Positions 52,112-64,000 of a stretch of DNA of 64,000 nt are shown here, piece by piece (positions within the stretch are counted from its first letter, which is position 1; each line of letters starts with the position of its first letter). The DNA comes from Conidiobolus incongruus B7586 (Eukaryota; Entomophthoromycota; Entomophthoromycetes; Entomophthorales; Conidiobolaceae): positions 42,293 through 106,292 of the forward strand of contig JNEM01011617.1 in assembly GCA_000697335.1 (NCBI GenBank), read 5' to 3'. The translations under genes were made by a program, and so were the position numbers. The notes under the pieces were generated by a model. That model saw only the letters and a list, made by a program, of their open reading frames with translations. It was not told the origin of the DNA and did no database searches.

Positions 52112-55100
52112 CTTTATAGTAGATTCATATGCATAATAGCCACAATTTGATTTTTAGAATTTTATTCGAATAAATTACTTATCTAGTTATTGTGGAATTA
52201 ATTTGGTTGATGCAATTGTTATATGATTAATTGTTCATGATAAAGAAATGTAATTCCGTCAAAAGACTAGAATTTTTATATCAGTCCATAAAGGGCAATA
52301 TATCAAATAAAAGATAATTGATAACGTATATAATCAATATAATGCTGAGTTGAGAATAAATCGTATCATAATATTTCAATTATTATACCCTTTTGTTATA
52401 TTGGGTAACAAAATTGTTTATATGAGTACAATAAAAGAATGACAAGATTTATAATGACCAGTTAAATTCGAAAAATACTAAATAAAGTAACATTTTCTAT
52501 ATAAATCCTTCGAAAAAATGTTTAAAAATTTGATGGATTTAACTATTGGTTGAATAACTTTATGTTAAACTAAATTTATGAGAGAATATTATTGTGAGTC
52601 TTAAATTAGAAAAATTCAACCAAAGTAGTTGAGTAGTGATTGAAATCATTAATGGATCAGTTGTTATATGTAATCATATTGTAAAAATTAATTGGACATA
52701 GTGAATCTAGATTAAAAATTTTAGGAATATCAAGTAAAATAATATATCATTATATGTTGTATTTCTAGAATATAGTCAATGAGGATTTTTTGAGGATGAT
52801 TGGTATTATATTTAATATAATATAATATAATATATTACTCTCAACGAAAATAATATGTTTTAACCAATATTAACAATGCCTTTTTAATTTTTTAGTATCT
52901 AAATAGGAATACAATAATAGTGATGATTCTAAGAATTAGATTTATTTAACGTTCATTGATTTATGTAATGTATAAAATACTAAATATTTAGTATTTTAAA
53001 AGTTAACTACTTTAATATTTATCCCTTTATTTAACAATTATGATTGCATTTTTTGAATCAAATAATATTGCACAAACAAATATAATAATAAAATCTAGAG
53101 TTTAATGTCAAAAATATTATGCAATAGCTATAATACAATTTAGGAATTAATTATTAGCAATTAATAAATAGTAGCTAAACATATATATTACCATAAGTTT
53201 TTAATGATAGAATTTGTAAAGTTTACCATTCACTTACTAAAAAAATTATAGCTTGAAGCAAATTATAGTAAAATAATTACAATGAATAAATATTGAGAAT
53301 TGGGAGTATATTAAAAAATAAACCAATATGTTATTTAATTTCAATACTGGTTATTTCGTGTAAAAATTTTAATGATTCTATTGATTGAGAAGTATTTGAC
53401 CGATTTTATAATACATTTTAACCATTTCACATTCTTTACATAAATATTTATCAGAAAAAATTAGCATTGAGAGCATTTTAATCAAGTTTAATAATATCCA
53501 TTTATTAATGTGGTGGATCAGTGAAGGTTTTAGTTTGGATAGATTGTTAAGGATATAAATGAGAATTTTTGGGGATTGAATGAGACCAACTTAAATATTA
53601 AGTAAATTCTATAATTGATTTATAAATCTATATCAAATTATACAATAATTATGATAAAAATCATTAACTCAGATATTTATTTTTAATCAAAAATGAAATA
53701 TTAATAACTATTTCAACTATGCATATAATCCTTGATTTATTGCTATATCATTTTCATTGAAGCTGGTTTATAAAATTTTTATTCTCATTCAGATGACTTT
53801 TTGCATAAGGTTTAAACAACTTTGGAATGATGTTTCGACTATTAAAATCACTTCGTTTCAAATTTGTACTTTTTTTCAAAAAATCATGTTACACTCCTTA
53901 CAATATCCACTCAAAGTGCCTCTATGATATTACCTGATATATGCTAAAATACAACTAATACAATTATCAATTTTGTAGTAAAATATTCCCACCATAAAAT
54001 CCAATTTTGAATTTGGATAAACTTAGAGGTACTTGATATAACCTCATTGAGACTTAACATTATCTAGCTAACTCTTATTCGAACCAGATCTGTAGGTTAT
54101 TTCTATTTTCAAGAGAATAATGAATAAAAGCGAATATAATTGTTTGTTGTGAATAAGATAATACTTTAAATTATAATATTGAATTATTTAATTACAAATG
54201 AATGAATATGAAAATAACTTAGTATATGTGACTTGAATATATTGTAATAGTTAAATTTCGCTGTATAGCTATTTTGAATTTTTCACTAAGTTTTTATAAT
54301 TGACAATTGTTTAAAATTTAGCTTTGATTTAATTTTTTGAACAGAATAATGAGATATTAAAATATATGTTATTTTTTTCTGTTGAATGGAATTTAAAATT
54401 AGTACAATTAAATATATTCAATACCCATATACATATATATATATATGGAATTTTGTATTAGAGATTAAATAAATGATTATATAATATTAAATATATTGAT
54501 TATGTCAACTATTTCAAGATTAATATAAAACACAAGTCACTAAATTCAAACTGTATTTCTATAGTAAAAATTTTAATAAAGTCCAGATTTTGATAAATGA
54601 TTCAAAATGAATTACTCCTATATTTTAACATAATCTCTCAATATTTAATAATTAATTAAATATCTTTGAAATAAGTTAAAAATTTATAAATAATATGTAA
54701 AATATGAAATTAATTAAATTTTTAATATTGACCTTATTCAAAATATTAATTATAAATTTATCTCATATTAACTCATTTTCATTGATATTTTTATGTTAAA
54801 TATTATAAAACTTGTAATAATGTTATGAAAATATTATTTTAATCCTTAAATGAAATAATTGATTAATATTATCTAATATAGTTAATTTATCTAAAATATT
54901 AGAAATATTGAAATATTAATAAAAAGTTTTATCCAATTATATAATGTTACATTGACTAGATTAGCGAATTGAAATCGATTGTTTTATAAATATGATATTG
55001 GGCAGTAGATAGCAGTTGGATTTGTGTGGTTCAAAATATCATCATTAGTCACTTAAAATAATAAGCAAACGAACAATTAAGGATTTAAAGAGATAGTCAA

Positions 55101-55513
55101 TATTAAGGACTAGTGTTAAATTTTAAAATACTAAAAATACAATTAAATATTATATAGATTTATTTAATAGTCGATATATAGGGATTAATATAATTTTACA
55201 TTTCTAATAATAAATTTATATTAATATTTAATGAAAATAATTTATAATATAATTATTAAATAACAATAGTTTTATATAGTTTAGTTGAGTTATAAAATAT
55301 TATAACTAAAAAATGACCTCTTATTATTATAATAATATCTAATAAATCTTTGAACCATACCTAACAAATATATCAATAAATATTGAATATTAATCAAATT
55401 CCAACTAGTCTCTTATTATCATCAATTTAATTTCATTTCACTTGTATATTATATATGTACAATTAGGTACAAATTTATTATTTTTATCATAATACTTAAT
55501 ATTATATTTAATA
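52112..55513. other. AT-rich spacer between F and G
   Basis: About 3.4 kb without a recognisable gene. It includes a run of TATAA-type pentamers at about 52808-52834 and an AT run near 54428-54447. Confidence 0.5.
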
Positions 55514-56541
55514 TTACATATTTTGAATTTCTTTAAAATATAATTCGTAATTATCCCCAGCTCTTTGTTGGTTGAGTTCGATATCGTTGTTATTACTCTC
55601 AGAGTTTGATGATCCTAAATCTATTCATTAATATATGAGACTTAACATGATAGTGGGGTAAATTTACCTTTCTTACGACTGAAAATTTGTTTCTTACAGA
55701 TTTTGATAGAAGTCCAAATCGCTGGATCAATAAGGAAAGCAGTTAAGGTTAAGACTCCGGTGAGACCTTTGGTGAAGGCCATAGCTGGGAGAAGATCGGT
55801 GATAGGACGGCGAGCAATAGCAGAAACGGCAAAAATGGCTTCAAGTGACAAGGTGATCAAGGTAGAGAAGGGGTAGAGGAAAGATCTTTCGGCCATCTTT
55901 TTACGATCCTTCTTGAACATTGTTTGATCTTCCTCAGGGATTTGGTAGTTGGCATATGTGTTGATCCACTTACTCAAGTTTCGATGACCGATGGCACATA
56001 GGGTAACACATGTGATGATGGTGGCCCAGAACATTATTGCTGAAAAGATGTTGAAAACAGCGGAGTAAGTGGGATTGTCAGAGCCTGGACCACATCCCTT
56101 CTTGCCTTTAGTTCCACTGAACACGCCTAAGAACTCGAAAAGGATCATTACAGGAGCGACTGCGAAGAAAATGCCGAGCCAGGTGAATACTTCGTGACGA
56201 AATGAAGGTTGCTTCAAGCGAACATAGATACGGTATAAGTGGATACTAATAGCAATATTGGTGAAACAGTAGAAAATTCTAGCGAACACTCGGAATACAA
56301 TGAGGCGGTGACAGTAGGGGGAACCTACGTATTGCTCAGTTCCCTGGGCCAAATACTCTCCCAAATGGGTGGTGAAGTCAGCAATGGCAATGGCAGCAAT
56401 CAAACGGACGGTCATACGGTTGACGTGCTTGAAATCCACCAGACCAAGGATGATAATTATCAACATGACAATCAAAGAGCAAGTAAAGCCTATGGGATGC
56501 ATAATCAACCCGATTTTATCGGTTATTGACATTTCAGTCAT
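55514..56541 (-). CDS. Seven-transmembrane GPCR-like receptor, gene G
   Basis: Receptor of 324 residues from the first ATG, or 321 from the ATG at 56532, which aligns better with the starts of A and B (MSITDKIG against MSATVIIG). Cys77, HLYR (101-104), Cys150 and DPAIW (272-276) are present. The inner loop reads FKKDRKKMAERSFLYP. The loop before TM7 (ARRPITDLLPAMAF) is more basic than in paralogs. Intron 55615-55667 splits Gly292. Exon 2 (55614-55514) encodes the longest tail of the subgroup: an Asn/Ser-rich start, NDIELNQQ, then ELYFKEIQNM. This gene has by far the highest G/C and the strongest use of G/C-ending codons in the window, suggesting higher expression, longer constraint or a different recent history. 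Its closest relative is A. Confidence 0.9.
55615..55667 (-). other. Intron of gene G
   Basis: A 53-bp phase-1 intron from GTAAATTTAC to ATAGATTTAG. A nearer upstream AG (GAATAG) would shift the frame and lose the conserved tail. Confidence 0.85.
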
Positions 56542-56609
56542 ATTTCAGATCTATTTTTATTTGTTTTATTACTCTAAATTTTAGCCCTTGACCAATGCCA
56601 CAATATTCA

Positions 56610-56617
56610 TTTATATA
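56610..56617 (-). promoter_or_regulatory. TATA box of gene G
   Basis: TATATAAA on the minus strand, 76 bp before the first ATG (85 bp before the second). Confidence 0.65.
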
Positions 56618-56829
56618 TGAAAAATCAAGTTTCTAATAATTTCTCATTAAATTCAACTATTTCAAAATCCACATTATAAATCAATCTCTACATTTGATTC
56701 ATTTAATTTACATTTTCAAATTTATCCAATTAAATATTTTAATGCCTATTATTTGTGAATTTGAAAATTTCAATAACAAGTATGAAATGATAAGTTTGGT
56801 AATCTTAGAAAACTTGATGAGTATATGGG

Positions 56830-56861
<32 letters not shown>

Positions 56862-58000
56862 TTCTAATTTATAGTTTTAAATTATTATTCATATATAATC
56901 AAATTTAAATAATAATATAAAAGACTCAATAATTTAGAAAGATATTCAAACTTAATTTTAAAAAAAATGTTTTTTAAGCAAAAATTAAAATAAAAGTATC
57001 ATTATTTCATAATAATAGAAAATTAACATTGATTATATTTTAAATTAACTAATAATATTTTATATATAAATAATATAAAATTTATTGGAATATTATAAAT
57101 TATATCACTAAAATAATATTATTTAAAAAATATATTATATATTAAAAAAATTAATTGTAAAAAATCTTTTATAAATCTAAATAATTTAAAATTATAATAT
57201 AATTTAATAATTTCTTAATATTTTTATTATATTAAATTAATTAAATACTTAAATTAATTTATATTTTTATAATTATATATTAAATAGAAAATTTTTTAAA
57301 TTTTTAAATTATAATAAATAGAATTGATTTAATATGAGTCAATATACTGGAAATTATTGAAAACCTAACATATATATATATATATATCCACAATGACTTT
57401 TATTAAGGTTATTTTTAAATTTATTATCAAATTATTTTATTAAATCACAACTTTTAGTAATTCGAATTTAGTATATAATTGAAATATTTCATATAATTCA
57501 AAACCTTTGAATTATATATATGTTAATTCAATGAGCTCATATTATGGTGTTTTTAAAATAATCTTTGCAATTAGTAAATAGGAGTTGTGATCTAGATTTG
57601 GCAAAGAGAGTGTATTTTTCAAACCTTATTTACAAGTCTAATAAAACTGAGTGTGTATTTTTTCTATAAACTTTATAATGTTGTTACGATTGTATCAAGC
57701 AATGTAATAATAAAATGACTAATATTAATTTTCTTGTACATAATAAATATTATAGTCATTGAAATCTTTTGAAATAAATAAGAAATATTAATATTATCTT
57801 TATTATATTTGTGACCATATCATATATATTAATATTATTTTATACTTTATTGAATTTTAAACCTATAATTTTAAATATATCTTAAGAAAAAGTAATTATC
57901 TATATGACTTATCAAAAACGTTTTAATTATTTTGAGCATATAGAAAGTATAGAGGTATGTAATATTAATTTATCAATTTTTATTTTTCACGTATTATTTA

Positions 58001-58038
<38 letters not shown>

Positions 58039-60199
58039 TGGTCAAATATAGTCATGAGAGATTAAATCATCTAAATAAAATTTCAATTTACATAAATATT
58101 ATTTAATTCAATAATTCTAACTCATTATTACACTTTTAATAACCGATAATACACCAATGTGTTAATATTATTAATAAAAATTCTAAGAAGGCTGAAATAA
58201 TTGTGAAACTATAGGCTGATGATTGAATGTTAGTATATATTAGGAATTGACGATTTGTTACACTGGTTGAATTTAACAGTCCTTTCGCATTATAATTTCA
58301 TTATGATTTGTTAATAGATTAAAGTTTTTTTATATTTCTGCTTACAATAGTTTGAATTATATTTAGTTTCATAATATAATAACAGCAAGGGTAGAAAATT
58401 AAATTTTTATAAATCATAATAAATTATTTAGAATTTTTTTTACTAATTCAATGTTTTACAATTGAATACTAATAATTTATCGAGTAATATGTGATAGTAT
58501 TGTGTAATCTTTTATCTATCAATCAATATAGCAAATAAAGTATACGCTAATTTATAAATTCACAAGCATCAATTACATTTTGTTTATCGTCTATATCAAT
58601 TATCCGAAATATGTTCTTATTGGTCAATTTGGTGTTAATGAGTAACTAGACCATTTTAAACAATTGTTTAGCTTTTGGAAATTATTAATTTATTCAACAA
58701 TAACAAATTTTTTTTCAACTATTATCTCAATTCATTTCAACTATTGAGTTATATTCACAATTGTACTACCTTAAATGCTATCAAATCAATTATATTTTTT
58801 GAAAATTTAGCATTTACTATAAATCATGATATTAGATTATGTAGATATGTTAATTTCTAATATTAAAATCTTTAACTAAAATATATTAATTGGTAATTAA
58901 TTATTTTTTTCTTATTGATTTATAATTTCAGAGTTTATAATATTAAATAATCAAAAATTTCAAATATTTAAAACATTGTCATTGATAGTATGTCTTCAAG
59001 CTGATAATTAAATACTAAATAATTTCAAATGTCATATACATACTTATATATAGAAAAAATAAGCATACGATGTTAATTTTAAGCTAATAACTTTTTTTAT
59101 TAAACCCACAAGATATCTCTTTTTATTACTAGAAATTTTCATCATCAACTACAATCAGTTTTTGTGAAAAAAATAATACTCTGTCATAGTTTTTGAATAT
59201 TCTATTATCAATTAAACCAGTTTAATAAACCATTTTATATTTGGTTTGGTTTAATCTATAATTACAATGATAATAAACAATAATATCAATATAACTATTT
59301 TTATATAAAAATTGAAAATAATATTAATTTTGCATTTTAATTAGAATTCATAGTTAAAATAATAATTTTTTCATTGCACATTTAATAAACATGTGGTCAG
59401 ATATTGACTAATTTAACCGTTCTAATATAGCGAAGTATATCTCTGTAGTCTTATTAATTGAAATTATGTTAAAAAATTGAGGTTTAATGAGTTCTGTCAA
59501 ACTTTTAGGTTCCTAATCATGATTATTTGCATAAATTATATTTATGGTGACAATTATAAAAATTATTTTGTTGAATATGATTAATTGCAAAATATCATTA
59601 GTTAATGTATATATGTATCCTTAAATTTTTTATAATAAAATTATATTTAAAATATCCATAGTAGCTTGGAATGAATTCACCAATTATCCTTACTCTATAA
59701 CTATTTTATTGAATTTTTTAATTTCTAAATTAATATAAAATTTCTTTAAAAGTAACTAAATTAAACCTGTAATTATCCAAATTAAATTACTAAAATTAAG
59801 CTGGTTAATATGCATTATTTTGTTTTTTTTTTCATTTTATGATCGCTGATTGAATGAGTAATTATACATTATGCTAATGATATTATACCAATTAATTAAC
59901 ATTTTTTATTCTATCTGTTGAAATGATATATTTTGATTATCAGATATAATGTTGTATCATTACTTTGAATCCAAAACAATTCACTAAATCTATTTAAATT
60001 TAAGCCAATTTATCATCATTCACTTAATCGCAATTTCTTTTTTAATTCTTGAATACTATTATTCTCAAAGTTACTAGATTCATTTAACTAATTTACTCAA
60101 CAATTTTTTAATATTTTAGATTTTTACAAGTAATAAATATGATAGATTTTTTTATTTAAGAATTTTACTTCATATTTAATTGAGATCTATTTTATATTT

Positions 60200-60239
<40 letters not shown>

Positions 60240-61601
60240 TGATTACTTTTTCAGTTTTCAAATTTAAATTATTTAATTTTTATTAAATTTATACTTTGAG
60301 AAAAATGTAAAAAAATTAAAAATTAAAATTCACTGTTAATTAAGATTAGTTAGTATTTATCAAGTGTTAAATAGCTCAATAAATATTAAATTAGATTGAA
60401 TAGTATTAAAATGCATGAAAATATGATTTGAAATCATTATTATTAAAGAATTCCCTATTATGTATAATACACTTCAAAAAAATAAATTGAGTAAATGGTC
60501 ATATATGTAGTTAGATGTGTTAATTGTTTTCAAATATTTACATTTATATCATTTTGATATCAAAAATATTGTGTTAACCACAATTCTAGTATAATGAACT
60601 TGAAGTATGATTTCATATATCTAATCACTATTAAATTTTACTATAAAATTGTTCAATATTATTTCACAAAATGTTACGCAAAATATGATTATATTAAAAT
60701 ACAATAATCTCCAATCAATATAGTAATTTAATTCATTATTTAATTACATATAAAATTCCCAATTTGTAAATGATAATAAAATATGTCTAATATTTTAAAT
60801 AAATAAACTATTAATTTATTCTATTTCAACTTCAATAATCAATATATTTCAAAATATTAAACTTTATATAAACTTAAATTTTACTCCAGAATCGAATGTA
60901 ATATAATATAATATAATATAATATAATAGATAATATTGATTATTAAGATCTTTAAATTGCTACAAGAGTTATGTTTGTTGATTATAATTCATACTAATAC
61001 AATTTTAAGTAATATAATCAAATAAATATTAAAGAAAATTTTTTAGTTTAAAATTTGAAAATAATAAAGTTATACTTAAAATGAATGATCTCATAATTAT
61101 CCAACAATTTTGAGAATCCTAAATAATATTTTTTGAGAACTATAGTTTAACAACCGATATATTGGATCTTATTCAATTTTATCAATTATATAAGTTGTTA
61201 TAAAAAAGTATAATTTGAGTTATTTCTAAATTTGTTCATATGGTAATTTGTCCTGTTGATTCGATTATAAGAAAGTTCTAGTCGTGATATAAATTACCAT
61301 TTTTTATTATTGTTTCCGTTAATCAAATTAGTATATAACCTCAATTTAACACAATCTATATTATATTTCAACCTATTTATAATGCCGATGCTTATTATTT
61401 ACCTCTAAATTAATGAGATTACTTATACTTGTTGGTTGAATTCAATGATTGAAGTATAACTAAAATCAATTATGATTGTTCAATATAATCAAAATTTCAT
61501 ATTATTTCACATTTTAAGATTGCACAAAAACTAAAAATGGAATCAAAGTTATTGATTATAATGGGAAAATTAATTGTTGACACTTAAGAGGTAGTAATTC
61601 G
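56618..61601. other. Long AT-rich spacer with many microsatellites
   Basis: About 5 kb lacking any recognisable gene between divergent genes G and H. Simple repeats include (AT)n at 56830-56857, about 57370-57387, 58005-58031 and 60205-60238, and a pentameric TATAA-type array at 60899-60928. The frame at 58675-58860 has chance composition. Confidence 0.55.
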
Positions 61602-61610
61602 TATATATAC
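61602..61610 (+). promoter_or_regulatory. TATA box of gene H
   Basis: TATATATAC beginning 69 bp before the ATG. Confidence 0.55.
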
Positions 61611-61670
61611 TCTTACAGCCTAATAATCATAATAAAAACTGTCATAATTTTACTTTGAGCATTTTATACA

Positions 61671-62673
61671 ATGGATCCAATCAAAATCACAGATATAATA
61701 GGACAAATTATGCATCCTATAGGATTCTCATGCTCTATACTTGTGCTTGCGGTCATTATCCTCCTTGGATGCATTGATTTCAATCATGTCAACAGAATGA
61801 CAATCCGATTGATTTTTGCCATTGCAGTCGCGGACTTCACAACCCATTTGGGCGAGTATTTGGCTCAAGGAACTCTACCCTATATCGGATCAGCTTACTG
61901 TACTCGAATCATAATTTTTAGAGTGTTTGCCAGAATTTTTTATTGCTTTACCAATATTGCCATTAGTTTCCATCTTTACAGAGGGTTAGTTCTATTAAAG
62001 AAATCCACATGGAAGTTCGAGCTCGCCGTGTGGGTTTGTATATTCTTCGCAGTTACTCCAATTATGATAACTTTCCATTTTATGGGTGTTTTCACTGGAA
62101 CTGAAAAAAAGAATGGTTGCGGTCCTGGATCCGATACTCCGCTCTATTCATCTATCTTCAACGTATTTTCAGGAGTCCTCTTTTGGGGGACTATTATCAC
62201 CTGTGCTTATGTCACTTATGTAGGCCATAAGAGTTTGACCCATTGGATCAATCATTTTGCGAATTCCAAGATCAATGGCGAAGAAGACCAGAGGAATTTC
62301 AAGAAGGAAAGAAGGAAAATGGCTGAAAGATCCTTTTTATACCCCTTATCCACTTGCATTACTCTCCCCCTCGAAGGCACTTATGCTATTTTGGCGACCG
62401 CTGGAATCCAATTTCGACCTCTTTTACCATTCATGGCATTTGTCAAAGGTCTCACAGGTGTTCTCACTCTTATCGCTTTTGCAATTGATCCAGCAGTTTG
62501 GAAGTCTTTGAGAATTGCAAAAGGTCAAGTGGCTGTTTGGATCAATGGTAATTCAAATAATTAATAGCTTTATTTGTAAAATATTACTAACACAATAAAT
62601 AGGTTTGACAGGAAAAAAGCAAAAACTTGATGATGAAAATTATCCAGAATCTCAAATTGAATTGCGTCCATAG
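61671..62673 (+). CDS. Seven-transmembrane GPCR-like receptor, gene H
   Basis: A 315-residue receptor whose layout serves as reference. TM1 spans about 16-36, TM2 43-65 (IAVADFTTHLGEYLAQGT), and Cys77 sits before TM3, which ends in HLYR (101-104). TM4 spans 115-140, Cys150 lies in the loop GCGPGSDTPLYSS, and TM5 spans 158-183. The basic inner loop at 186-224 reads DQRNFKKERRKMAER. TM6 spans about 222-244, and TM7 about 252-275, ending DPAVW (273-277). There is no signal peptide. Intron 62548-62602 splits Gly293. Exon 2 (62603-62673) encodes a tail, LTGKKQKLDDENYPESQIEL then RP, related to the tails of B and F. It is nearly identical to F through TM5-TM7, yet lies 9.6 kb away on the opposite strand, so the duplicate was inverted. 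Confidence 0.92.
62548..62602 (+). other. Intron of gene H
   Basis: A 55-bp phase-1 intron, GTAATTCAAA...CAATAAATAG, with a TACTAAC branch-point motif (the yeast consensus) about 11 nt before the acceptor. Confidence 0.88.
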
Positions 62674-64000
62674 ATTCAAAAACAGACTTCTAATTTGTTT
62701 AAAATTACTATTAAAGATATTTAATAATTATAAAGTATTAATAAAAATTAATTGAATCATTCATCTTATTTGGCATTTATTGGAATCCTTTAAATAGGAT
62801 TAGTTCATGTTTTAATACATTGTTAATATCATAACAAGATTATCCGTCAATTTTTCTTTTACAGTTTATTATTTCTAATTTTTAATGAGTGTAATTCTCG
62901 AACTATCAGTTAATATTATTAATATGGTCAATCATTATTAATTACTATGTATAATTATATTGTATTAAATGTTAAACTCTATATTATGTTTCATATTATA
63001 TTCTATAATATATTTTTTTCAAATTTTTCTAATTTATTACTTTTTTTTCCTGCTTAATATAATATTGGATAATTATCATTTATTTTAATGAATTTTCATA
63101 AATTTCTTATCAATTAATCAATCTGTTAATTAATCTATACCAACTTTCAAAGATTTAATTGTTAATTCAATATTTATAATTAATCAATAACATAATTATT
63201 TTATAATAGTGGATATTAATATAATCTAAAATAATAAATATTATTATTATTATTATTATTATTTTATAATTTTCAAAATTATTAATAGCTCTAAATTTTA
63301 TTTCTAATAAATTTTTACCATAATTGAAATTATTAATAATATTGATTATGCAATATTATAATTATGTTTTAGTTATAAATTAACTTTAAAATGTATTACT
63401 TAGGATAAAATTAAAAAACTTATTAGTTGTTTGAATTATAAACAATATAAATGGATTCACAATCCAGTGATAAATTCAAAAATAATAATTCATTTATCTA
63501 AAAAAATTACATTTATACAAAATATATCCTCGAAATCAAGGATAATGAATTTTCTATTATTATTATAGAACATCAAATTTGAATCAACGGGTTCAAAATT
63601 AAAAAATATATATTACTCATAGTTTGGAATTTTATATTTAAAACCTTTTCAAATATTTTGATGTTCAAAATAATTATAGTTGTTAACTAATTCTATAATT
63701 AAGTTCTATAAATAGCTTTATTTATTTGTATTTAAATTTACTTTCATTATTAGTAAGAGAACCTTGTCATCAGAATAGATAAATCTATGGCACTCCTTGA
63801 AACAATATATATAAAGATATTATAAGACTAAATTAATAGATATTTGATGTATTATTATTTGATCCATAATATGATTAATTAATCTTATATATAAATCTTT
63901 TCATAATATAGTTTTAATTTAAATATATTCATATATTTATCAATTATTTTTTTAAATTATTTATTTGGGAAATGTTTGTAAATTCTTATTATATATATAT
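62674..64000. other. AT-rich spacer
   Basis: No gene recognised to the window end. A (TTA)n trinucleotide run lies at about 63239-63263. Confidence 0.55.

Noticed and set aside
54060-54090. GGTTCGAAT-like T-loop on the minus strand
   Set aside because: The flanking bases do not form a T stem and no other tRNA arm is present.
56239-56529. 96-codon plus-strand frame opposite gene G
   Set aside because: It is the antisense shadow of the receptor's TM1-TM3 region. The other plus frames over A, B, E, F and G and the second frames over B, D, F and H are shadows as well.
60205-60238. Long TA runs as possible origins or promoters
   Set aside because: They are common simple repeats throughout the spacers, with no gene or consistent flank.

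Overview
This window is eukaryotic, extremely A+T-rich and gene-poor. By eye, non-coding DNA is roughly four-fifths or more A/T with many (AT)n runs, while coding islands are clearly richer in G/C. Short GT..AG introns of about 47-57 bp with CTAAC/CTAAT-like branch points near the acceptor, TATA boxes 60-77 bp before the ATG, and small seven-helix receptors resembling the cAMP-receptor/Git3 class fit an early-diverging, AT-rich fungus. An insect-gut type such as Harpellales is one possibility. The taxonomic guess is weak because no rRNA, tRNA or housekeeping gene is present.

Nearly every recognisable coding sequence belongs to one family of seven-transmembrane, GPCR-like proteins. There are seven apparently intact genes: A 13004-13999 (-), C 26738-27759 (+), D 29986-30984 (+), E 37531-38540 (-), F 51055-52051 (-), G 55514-56541 (-) and H 61671-62673 (+). 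One copy, B 16693-17687 (-), is broken only by an in-frame TGA. Three decayed copies lie at 3070-3860 (-), 21165-22012 (-) and 47217-48150 (+). Each good copy has one long exon carrying all seven helices, a phase-1 intron that usually splits a glycine codon, and a short second exon encoding a hydrophilic cytoplasmic tail. Simple ORF calling runs into the intron and misses that tail. Subgroups are C/D (tandem), F/H with B, A/G with the 21-kb pseudogene, and E with the 47-kb pseudogene.

Layout: 0-5 kb holds a degenerate unknown repeat, the oldest receptor relic and a dispersed repeat (R1). 5.5-9.3 kb is an AT-rich diverged tandem repeat. 11.3 kb has a small unassigned ORF. 13-22 kb has A, B and the 21-kb pseudogene. 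24-25 kb has a hairpin, a telomere-like motif and a G/C-raised island with a possible exon. 26-31 kb has the C/D pair. 32 kb has a possible relic of a voltage-gated channel. 36-48 kb has E, further repeats and the 47-kb pseudogene. 51-63 kb has F, G and H. Everything else is AT-rich spacer.

The genes probably work as alternative receptors rather than as a pathway. Helices, the disulphide pair, the third intracellular loop and the TM7 motif are conserved, while the C-terminal tails fall into distinct types. The pattern is a birth-and-death chemosensory-type receptor array. Ligands and G proteins cannot be inferred from the sequence.
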